DNA from: a virus
DNA: 30,461 bases
Virus record (IMG/VR): IMGVR_UViG_3300031857_014718
Location: 1 to 30,461 of that record
Reading direction: 5' to 3' (one strand)
In this document: positions 14,337 through 20,466 of the stretch, one piece after another
Layout of the letters: every line of letters begins with the position of its first letter
Position numbering within the stretch: the stretch's first letter is position 1
Program-made: the position numbers and the translations under genes
Notes under the pieces: model-generated
What the model was told of the DNA's origin: nothing
Databases searched by the model: none
The model's input: only the letters and a program-made list of their open reading frames with translations

Positions 14337-15711
14337 GAGCCATTTTGGACAGAGTCTGGCCATTGATGCCATGACCCCACAAAAAGCACAGATGATGCTT
14401 CGCAAAGTGCGTGGATTGATCAAAGAGCATCGCTCCACTCCAGATTTTCATCGTAGCGAACAAAATCCCAGCTATCTCAAGTTGATAGTGATGGAACAGG
14501 CCCTGGCAAACCAAATAAAAGAAGTAGCCCCACAAAGCATGCAACGTGTAGGTAAGGCGGCAGGCGAAGTTTTGGGTGCTGGTATTGGTTTTGCTCTAGG
14601 GGCTATACCTGGTGCAATAATCGGCGGTGTCGCATTGGGACCTGGTGGTGCCATTGGTGGCGGCCTTGGAACTGGTTTACCGGTTGCTATGACAGGTACC
14701 ACTCTTGGCGGCAGTGTTGGCCGCAGTGCAGCCAACTTCACCCATGATGCCTTGGTCAATGCATGGCGCAAAGCCAGTGCCAAACTAGGTGGTCCAGAAG
14801 CCACTGCTGAGTTTATCAAAGCACATGCTCGAGCCGCAGACTTTGGCAAAGATTCGTTTGCCTTTGACAATAAAAAATATGCAGTCACAATGGATCGTGC
14901 GCAGGCTCGTAAGGCCATGAGTGATCTGTCTGCCATGCAAGTTGGTATGAGTGAATCCCAACCAGGCGCCGCACCTGGCATGGCCATGGCACAGCAGACT
15001 CCTGCTCAACAGGCTGCCGCGGCAGCCTCTGGTGTAAGAAAAGTTGCCACAGCCACAGGTCAAGGCAGTCAAGCCAATGTTCTTGGCAAAGCCATTGATA
15101 CCGCAGTTGCAGGCAAAGCATTGGATCCTCGTCAACGTGCCGCGTTGGGAACACAGTTGGGTGGACTACAAAAGGCCATGAGTGATCCTACCACAGCCAA
15201 CAAACTACAACAAATGTTAAAGCAGGCATCTGCTCAAGCCACAGCCGAAAGTCGTAGCAGACACAATCGCCGTCTGCGTGAAGCCAGCGAGATCCAACAA
15301 GCTCAGGTAGTATTGGCCGCTCAAGACATGGTTGACCAAGTACAAAAAATGATTGAACAAGTTTCAGCCATGCAGTTCAAAGATTTGCCAGCTCTGGTAG
15401 ACAGTATCCGTAACGATCTTGGTATGGATCAAGCACAGCAGTTTAACAATGATGTCACAGCCTCACTACAAGGTCTTATCCAGGGCCTCCAGGGTTCAAA
15501 AACCCAACTGGAAGCCGCACAAGGTGTACTCACAGGTCAAGCCCCAGTGGTTCCAGGACAAGATGCTGGCGCCGCAGGAGCCGCTCCCCTTCCAGGAGCA
15601 GATGTATCCGGTGCTGACACTGGTGAAGAAGAATTAGATCTTAGTCTAGATGCAAATATAGACACTGAAGAACTTCCGCCAGCCAAAGCACTAGGCCGCG
15701 AGCGTAGATAA
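14278..15711 (+). CDS. Virion-associated glycine-zipper protein (477 aa)
   Basis: The N-terminal ~85 residues are a helical domain (FESHFGQSLAIDAM, then NPSYLKLIVMEQALANQI) of a type I associate with cyanophage-like virion proteins. Residues ~96-148 are a glycine-zipper membrane-like stretch (GAGIGFALGAIPGAIIGG, then GGAIGGGLGTG). Then come a helical middle, a Gln/Ala-rich linker (AQQTPAQQAAAAASG) and a second helical domain with MVDQVQKMIEQVSAMQFKDL and DSIRNDLGMDQAQQFNND. The end is acidic and Pro/Ala-rich. Exact role unknown; an internal, scaffold or ejection-type protein is possible. The start ATG 14278 overlaps the previous gene by 59 bases. Confidence 0.7.
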   Translation: MKLQELESKTKTQQSLKVFESHFGQSLAIDAMTPQKAQMMLRKVRGLIKEHRSTPDFHRSEQNPSYLKLIVMEQALANQIKEVAPQSMQRVGKAAGEVLGAGIGFALGAIPGAIIGGVALGPGGAIGGGLGTGLPVAMTGTTLGGSVGRSAANFTHDALVNAWRKASAKLGGPEATAEFIKAHARAADFGKDSFAFDNKKYAVTMDRAQARKAMSDLSAMQVGMSESQPGAAPGMAMAQQTPAQQAAAAASGVRKVATATGQGSQANVLGKAIDTAVAGKALDPRQRAALGTQLGGLQKAMSDPTTANKLQQMLKQASAQATAESRSRHNRRLREASEIQQAQVVLAAQDMVDQVQKMIEQVSAMQFKDLPALVDSIRNDLGMDQAQQFNNDVTASLQGLIQGLQGSKTQLEAAQGVLTGQAPVVPGQDAGAAGAAPLPGADVSGADTGEEELDLSLDANIDTEELPPAKALGRERR

Positions 15712-15712
15712 T

Positions 15713-16051
15713 ATGTTGATCCGTGAATTCCAGGATCCAGACTCAATGAAACTGGCCGCCATAGGCCAGTTTTTACTCAAACGAGCACAGGACACTGATG
15801 CAGTCAAACCAATGAGCGTGGATGCGTTTGTCAAGATTGCACGTGAAAACGGTATCAACATGACCGCAGACCGTTTCCGTTTGCTGGCCAGCCAACAACC
15901 TTTGAACAACATAATCGACAACGTGCAAGGCGATGAGATTATTTGGAAAGGCACCAAAGTTGCTGGTGCCCCAGGTGGCGATAAAATGAGCGTGGATCAA
16001 GCTCGTAAAACTGTGAACCAAATGGCCAAACGTGCCATTGATCTCAAGTAA
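15713..16051 (+). CDS. Small late-region protein, unknown function (112 aa)
   Basis: A basic helical protein of 112 residues starting MLIREFQDPDSMKLAAIGQF and containing a helix-turn-helix-like stretch (DAFVKIARENGINMTADRFR) and a Lys-rich C-terminal helix. I see no catalytic motif or membrane segment. It begins 2 bases after the previous stop and is probably translated with the glycine-zipper protein. The stretch could bind DNA or partner protein, but I would not call it a regulator from sequence alone. Confidence 0.65.
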   Translation: MLIREFQDPDSMKLAAIGQFLLKRAQDTDAVKPMSVDAFVKIARENGINMTADRFRLLASQQPLNNIIDNVQGDEIIWKGTKVAGAPGGDKMSVDQARKTVNQMAKRAIDLK

Positions 16052-16062
16052 ATACCAAAACG

Positions 16063-16077
16063 GTTGACTCTGTCAAC
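16063..16077 (+). promoter_or_regulatory. Dyad overlapping -35, putative operator
   Basis: GTTGAC (16063-16068) and GTCAAC (16072-16077) form a perfect inverted repeat with a three-base spacer that covers the -35 element. A regulator or DNA-bending protein bound here would block polymerase. It could be chance. Confidence 0.35.
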
Positions 16078-16092
16078 AAAAACCATTATAAT
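16064..16092 (+). promoter_or_regulatory. Sigma70 promoter of the iscU operon
   Basis: TTGACT (16064-16069) and TATAAT (16087-16092) are separated by exactly 17 bases, with AGGAGA and the iscU ATG following. One base differs from the full consensus. This is a typical early promoter for host RNA polymerase. Confidence 0.85.
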
Positions 16093-16110
16093 AAACGATA
16101 GGAGATCGGT

Positions 16111-16500
16111 ATGGCTTATTCTGACAAAGTAATTGATCATTATGAAAACCCACGCAATGTGGGCAAACTGGACATAGACGACACAGTGGGCACAGGTATG
16201 GTAGGTGCTCCTGCCTGCGGCGACGTAATGAAATTACAGATAAAGGTGGATAATGATACAGGTATTATTACAGACGCTAAGTTTAAAACGTATGGCTGCG
16301 GCTCGGCGATTGCGAGCTCAAGCCTTGTCACAGAGTGGGTCAAAGGAAAAACCCTTGACCAAGCTGGAGCAATTAAAAACTCCCAAATTGCCGAAGAACT
16401 AGCACTACCTCCTGTTAAAATTCATTGCTCCATTTTGGCGGAAGATGCAATCAAGGCAGCCATAGAAGACTATCGTAAAAAACATGATATCAATAACTGA
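16111..16500 (+). CDS. iscU: Iron-sulfur cluster scaffold IscU
   Basis: IscU builds 2Fe-2S clusters from sulfur given by IscS and iron, then passes them on with help from HscA/HscB. All functional residues are present: C36 and D38 in GAPACGDVM, C63 in YGCGSAIASSS, the HscA-binding LPPVK (99-103), and H105-C106 in KIHCSILAEDAI. Length 129 equals bacterial IscU (128), so it looks intact. It is the first gene of a sigma70-driven operon and overlaps iscA by 17 bases. No IscS, HscA or HscB is visible, so the host would have to supply them. Possible uses are a radical SAM partner or keeping host Fe-S enzymes alive (inference). Confidence 0.95.
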   Translation: MAYSDKVIDHYENPRNVGKLDIDDTVGTGMVGAPACGDVMKLQIKVDNDTGIITDAKFKTYGCGSAIASSSLVTEWVKGKTLDQAGAIKNSQIAEELALPPVKIHCSILAEDAIKAAIEDYRKKHDINN

Positions 16501-16813
16501 ACTAGCGGCCTGCAAAGTCAAAGAAAATCTAGCTCGCCGCGGGCAAGGCCTTGGCATCAAAATTGGTGTACGTACAACAGGGTGTTCAGGACTTGCATAC
16601 ACTCTAGAATATGTTGACGTTGAACAAGGTCAACAACATTGTGTGGCTCACTATGATGTCAATGGTGTGAGAGTTTATGTTGACCCCAAACATCAACCTT
16701 ATCTTGTGGGCATGACCATGGATTGGGTACGCAATGGACTGAACGAAGGTTTTGATTTCATCAACCCCAACGAACGTGACCGCTGTGGATGCGGAGAAAG
16801 TTTTCGAGTTTGA
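16484..16813 (+). CDS. iscA: A-type Fe-S carrier IscA/ErpA-like
   Basis: A-type proteins carry Fe or Fe-S clusters to target enzymes. The conserved triplet is C34 in TTGCSG and C101-x-C103 in CGCGES near the end, with IGVRTTGCSGLAY matching the family core. Length is 109, about family size; the spacing of 67 residues from the first cysteine to the pair is slightly longer than the usual 64. ATG 16484 overlaps the iscU end by 17 bases, implying translational coupling. Together with iscU it forms a mini-isc unit. Confidence 0.92.
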   Translation: MISITELAACKVKENLARRGQGLGIKIGVRTTGCSGLAYTLEYVDVEQGQQHCVAHYDVNGVRVYVDPKHQPYLVGMTMDWVRNGLNEGFDFINPNERDRCGCGESFRV

Positions 16814-17451
16814 TAGCCATAGCCGGTGACAGTTGGGGGTGTGGAGAATGGGCACCACCAGATCAGGGATCGATTGTAACACACACTGGATTACAAAAGC
16901 ATTTTGAAGATGCTGGACTTCAAGTCTTGAATGCCAGTAAAGGTTTTATTGGCAATGCTGAGGCATTAAATCTTCTCCAGGACAAACTAACTCCCGCAGT
17001 GAAAACTATTGTTTGGTTTGTTACTTGTGCCTTGCGTGGAACTAGTAAAACTATTGATCAAGATCCTTATGAATATGGGTTACAATGTCTCAAAGATAAC
17101 ATGCGACGTGCAGAATTGATTGCTAAAAATCAACAAGCTAATTTTTTTGTCATTGGTGGGTTGTGTGACATCCCAGATGATTTTGCACAATGTTTTCCTG
17201 GGCTAAGATTTATCGTTCCTAGTTCTTGCTCGTTGTTTATTGAAAATTATCCTAGATCTATTTTTGGTGATGTCACTGCCGCACAAGGTATCACAAATAA
17301 AAATCTTGCTGGTAAAATTACCAATCTAGTTGGTAGCAAACACGATCTTTTTCAGTCTAGTGAATGGTTTCCAGACAATTATCATCTAGGTCGACAAGCC
17401 TATTATAAACTTTTTAAACTACTACTACCTTATGTACAATCCAAAATTTGA
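16789..17451 (+). CDS. SGNH/GDSL-hydrolase-like protein, paralogue 4 (220 aa)
   Basis: Block I is IAIAGDSWGCGEW with serine in GDS, and the C-terminal FPDNYHLGRQAYYK has a complete D-x-x-H, so this copy keeps both parts of the catalytic pair that the other three lack. Central strands (IVWFVTCALRG, ANFFVIGGLCD, RFIVPSSC) fit the fold. ATG 16789 overlaps iscA by 25 bases without a clear ribosome-binding site; TTG 16810 with GGAGAAAG upstream would start at LIAIAGDS and may be the real start. Substrate unknown, no signal peptide. Co-transcription with iscUA is evident from overlap. Confidence 0.65.
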   Translation: MRRKFSSLIAIAGDSWGCGEWAPPDQGSIVTHTGLQKHFEDAGLQVLNASKGFIGNAEALNLLQDKLTPAVKTIVWFVTCALRGTSKTIDQDPYEYGLQCLKDNMRRAELIAKNQQANFFVIGGLCDIPDDFAQCFPGLRFIVPSSCSLFIENYPRSIFGDVTAAQGITNKNLAGKITNLVGSKHDLFQSSEWFPDNYHLGRQAYYKLFKLLLPYVQSKI

Positions 17452-18145
17452 TTATCAACCTTTAAGCCGTACCACAGAAGATGGACGACGACTGTATCTT
17501 ACTCCCGACGGGAAAAAGTTACCCAGTGTAACTACTATACTTGAAAAAACCAAACCTGAAGAAAAGAAACGTGCTTTGAATGAGTGGCGCAATCGTGTGG
17601 GTCATGCACAGGCACAGGCCATTACCACAGAAGCTGCCAATCGTGGCACACGTATGCACACCTACTTAGAGCACTATGTAAAAACAGGTGAACTCAAAGA
17701 ACGTGGGTCAAACCCTTACAGCTGGGCTAGCCATGCCATGGCGGAAACTGTGATCGAAGATGGTCTTAAAAATGTCACAGAATTCTGGGGAGTTGAAATA
17801 CCCTTGTATTTCCCCAAACTCTATGCAGGAACCACTGATGGCGCAGGCATACATTTAACTGATGAAGCTATCTTGGACTACAAGCAAACCAACAAACCCA
17901 AGCGCCAAGAATGGATTGAAGATTACTTCCTACAGCTCACCGCTTATGCTCTGGCACACAATGAAGTCTACGGTACAAACATACGCAAAGGCGTGGTGCT
18001 GATGTGTGTAAAACCCGAAGTTGACGCCATGGGCAATCCTACAACAGCGCCACAATACCAAGAATTTGTGCTAAAAGAAGGGGATTTTGATCACTGGGAA
18101 CAACAGTGGTGGAAGCGTCTTGAGCTCTATTACATGACCAGCTAA
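17432..18145 (+). CDS. PD-(D/E)XK nuclease (RecB-like exonuclease)
   Basis: The fold core is GTTDGAG (133-139, D136), then AILDYKQ (D149 and K151 as the D-x-K pair) and the QLTAYA motif (from Q168), typical of RecB/Cas4-like nucleases. GTRMHTYLE (72-80) matches the upstream helix motif of this family. The protein has few cysteines, so the Fe-S cluster of Cas4/AddB enzymes is absent. Likely role: DNA degradation or recombination during phage takeover (family knowledge). The ATG overlaps the previous gene by 20 bases and the gene ends the iscU operon; a late-like box follows its stop. Confidence 0.8.
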   Translation: MYNPKFDYQPLSRTTEDGRRLYLTPDGKKLPSVTTILEKTKPEEKKRALNEWRNRVGHAQAQAITTEAANRGTRMHTYLEHYVKTGELKERGSNPYSWASHAMAETVIEDGLKNVTEFWGVEIPLYFPKLYAGTTDGAGIHLTDEAILDYKQTNKPKRQEWIEDYFLQLTAYALAHNEVYGTNIRKGVVLMCVKPEVDAMGNPTTAPQYQEFVLKEGDFDHWEQQWWKRLELYYMTS

Positions 18146-18148
18146 ATA
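18141..18148 (+). promoter_or_regulatory. Late-promoter-like box GCTAAATA
   Basis: GCTAAATA overlaps the nuclease stop codon and lies 25 bases before the tail-fibre ATG, the same spacing as at 2753. CGGAGA (18155-18160) follows as ribosome-binding site. Confidence 0.45.
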
Positions 18149-18165
18149 TGTGATCGGAGACAAGA

Positions 18166-20025
18166 ATGGCAATAGTACAGATATCACGTATCACCCAGCG
18201 TAAAGGACTCAGCGAAAACTTACCGCAACTAGCGGGTGCAGAGTTTGGGTGGGTTATAGACGAACGCAGATTGTTCATTGGTAATGGCACCATACAAGAA
18301 GGTGCTCCTGCCATTGGAAACACTGAAATCCTCACACAATATTCAGATATATTTGCCATTGCTGGGCTCTATACCTACAAAGGTGAAGCTGGTGGCTACA
18401 CTGTGCAAACAGGCCCCACATCAGGAGATCCTGTACAACGTACCCTACAGTCAGTGCTGGATGAAACAGCCTCAGTCAAAGACTTTGGGGCCACAGGCGA
18501 CGGCGAAACTGACGATACAAATGCTATAAATCGTGCTCTTTACCAGATGTTCTGTCGTGAAAACAATCCGCAAGTTCGTCGTAGTTTATTTTTCCCTGCT
18601 GGAATATATCGTGTCACAGATTCAATCAAGATTCCTCCTTACTGCAAACTCTATGGTGAAGGCGGAGATAGTTCTATTATATTTTTAAATGCCGCAGATG
18701 ATTCTACATTTGGTCCTTACGTGGCTCGCACAGCAGATAGTTTACAGCAGACAGGTGTGAACATTGGAAACAATGGCGCCGCTACTCCGCAGAATATTGA
18801 AATCTATAACATGGGTTTCCAAAGCGACGAAGAAATTGATTTATTCCTGGTCGAGGATGCAGAACAGATCAGTTTCCAGGATGTCAGTTTCAATGGACCA
18901 TTCAATCAGAATGATATTGCCAATGCACAAGGCGTGGATTCTTTTAATGCGGTATCCCTAGTAGGCGGAACTGGTTATACTAACGCAACCAATGTGGCCA
19001 CAAGCAATTCAGGTTCGGGATTTGGGTTGACTGTAGATATTGTAGCCGCTGGTCCCGTGACTACGGTCACAGTGAACAATCCAGGTCAGGGCTACACTGT
19101 GGGCGATGTCATTACCATTTCAGGTGGAAACAACAATGCCACTATACAAGTGTTGTCTACATTCAACAGAATAACCACAGCTGACATTGTGTCAGTACAA
19201 TTTTCCAGCACAGTGAGCACAATCACAAACACAGTGACTTTTGACAGTTGCCACTTCCATGGCTCGAGTTATGCTTTCAATACCGATGAGCAAATACAAG
19301 GCATCACTGTGCAGAATTCAAAATTTGATACGTTGTATCAAGGTGTGTTGATCGGTACCGGCACGCCAGTCAATGGCGGCCCATCAGGATTCCGATTGTT
19401 ACATAACTTGTTTGATACCATCTACCACGAGGGTATTGTGATAGGTGCTGTAGAAAACAACATGACTGGGTTTAACATCTTCTTGGATGTGGCCACAGAC
19501 TTCCAAGGCGGCGATCAAACTCCAACTACACCTATCATTGATATTAACGGGGACAACAATGTATCCTTGGGCGACATGTTTGAACGCAGTGAAATGTTTA
19601 ACCTCGTGGAACCGCGCATCAAGATCAACGATAAAAAAGTTTTTGCTATTGATAAAGGTGAACGTTACAAGTTTGGAACTTACACCCAAGATGTTGGCCA
19701 ACAAGTATATTTAGATTTAATCGGTTCTCCAACAGAGATCATTACTATAGATTCTGCTCAAGCAGAAGCCTTTACTATGCAATACAAATTCAAAGATGGT
19801 GTCAACGAAACAACTAGATATGGAACCTTGCAAGTGGTTTCACAGGACGGCGATGACTCGTCGGGTACGCTGACTTACACAGATGATTACAGTGAAAACA
19901 ATCCCACTTATCTAACTCTCAGTGCTGTTCAAAATGGCACAGATATAGAAATACGATACACATTGCCATCGGGTAGCGGTGCTACAGGCGGCTACCTTAG
20001 ATATTCAATCAGCTATCTAGGATAA
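18166..20025 (+). CDS. Tail fibre with pectate-lyase-type beta-helix (619 aa)
   Basis: Residues 1-60 (ISRITQRKGLSENLPQLAGA, then RRLFIGNG) are the N-terminal module common to T4-like marine phage fibres and receptor-binding proteins. SVKDFGATGDGETDDT (103-118) and FFPAGIYRV are hallmarks of a pectate-lyase-3/right-handed beta-helix domain, often a sugar-cleaving or sugar-binding spike. Residues ~256-332 hold a Gly/Val/Asn cassette (GGTGYTNATN, GPVTTVTVNNPGQGYTVGD) like that in the 2778 gene. Active-site residues cannot be fixed by eye, so enzymatic activity is not claimed. It likely binds host surface glycans. A late-like box precedes it. Confidence 0.82.
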   Translation: MAIVQISRITQRKGLSENLPQLAGAEFGWVIDERRLFIGNGTIQEGAPAIGNTEILTQYSDIFAIAGLYTYKGEAGGYTVQTGPTSGDPVQRTLQSVLDETASVKDFGATGDGETDDTNAINRALYQMFCRENNPQVRRSLFFPAGIYRVTDSIKIPPYCKLYGEGGDSSIIFLNAADDSTFGPYVARTADSLQQTGVNIGNNGAATPQNIEIYNMGFQSDEEIDLFLVEDAEQISFQDVSFNGPFNQNDIANAQGVDSFNAVSLVGGTGYTNATNVATSNSGSGFGLTVDIVAAGPVTTVTVNNPGQGYTVGDVITISGGNNNATIQVLSTFNRITTADIVSVQFSSTVSTITNTVTFDSCHFHGSSYAFNTDEQIQGITVQNSKFDTLYQGVLIGTGTPVNGGPSGFRLLHNLFDTIYHEGIVIGAVENNMTGFNIFLDVATDFQGGDQTPTTPIIDINGDNNVSLGDMFERSEMFNLVEPRIKINDKKVFAIDKGERYKFGTYTQDVGQQVYLDLIGSPTEIITIDSAQAEAFTMQYKFKDGVNETTRYGTLQVVSQDGDDSSGTLTYTDDYSENNPTYLTLSAVQNGTDIEIRYTLPSGSGATGGYLRYSISYLG

Positions 20026-20027
20026 CT

Positions 20028-20459
20028 GTGTGGCCAACCCGGTATGAAGACCGGTTATCCCAGTGGCATCAATTGCGGCAGGATAACCAAACTAACGATT
20101 TAGAAACAGCACTGTTGGCCATCAATGATTGGTGGCAACAATGTCCTTGGACACCATACTATCTGCACTGGGATGATTTAGAGCAGTGGCCAGATCCCTG
20201 GGATTTATTATCCGATAATCACTTTTGTAGTCTTGCAAAAGCTCTGGGTATAGTGTATACTTTACACATGATTTCTAGATCAGACATAACCTGCACGGAA
20301 TTAGCCGTTAACGGTAGTTCTGCAGACAATTTAGTCCTGATCAACAAGGGAAAATATATACTGAATTGGGAAGCTGGACAGTTGTTAAATATCACATCAC
20401 CAGAAATCAACATCACACGTAGCATAGATTCACAAGCGGTAACAAAGAACATTAACTGA
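20028..20459 (+). CDS. Trp-rich phage protein, unknown function (143 aa)
   Basis: The first half is Trp-rich (INDWWQQCPWTPYYLHWDDL, DPWDLLSDNHFCSLAKALG), the second part beta-rich (CTELAVNGSSADNLVLINKG). No family is recognised and no membrane segment is present. The start is GTG at 20028, two bases after the fibre stop, without a clear ribosome-binding site. Being between a tail fibre and nrdA, it could be a chaperone or fibre partner. The gene body contains a candidate sigma70 promoter for nrdA at 20233-20261. Confidence 0.65.
   Translation: MWPTRYEDRLSQWHQLRQDNQTNDLETALLAINDWWQQCPWTPYYLHWDDLEQWPDPWDLLSDNHFCSLAKALGIVYTLHMISRSDITCTELAVNGSSADNLVLINKGKYILNWEAGQLLNITSPEINITRSIDSQAVTKNIN
20233..20261 (+). 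promoter_or_regulatory. Candidate sigma70 promoter for nrdA operon
   Basis: TTGCAA (20233-20238) and TATACT (20256-20261) with exactly 17 bases between match 4/6 and 5/6 of consensus. It lies in the preceding coding sequence, about 200 bases before nrdA. Confidence 0.35.
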
Positions 20460-20466
20460 GGTAGCG

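Noticed and set aside
14472-14987. 171-codon leftward open frame
   Set aside because: It lies wholly inside the glycine-zipper gene; Ala/Pro/Ser-rich composition is what a mirror frame of a Gly/Ala-rich gene gives, and no promoter or ribosome-binding site is seen.
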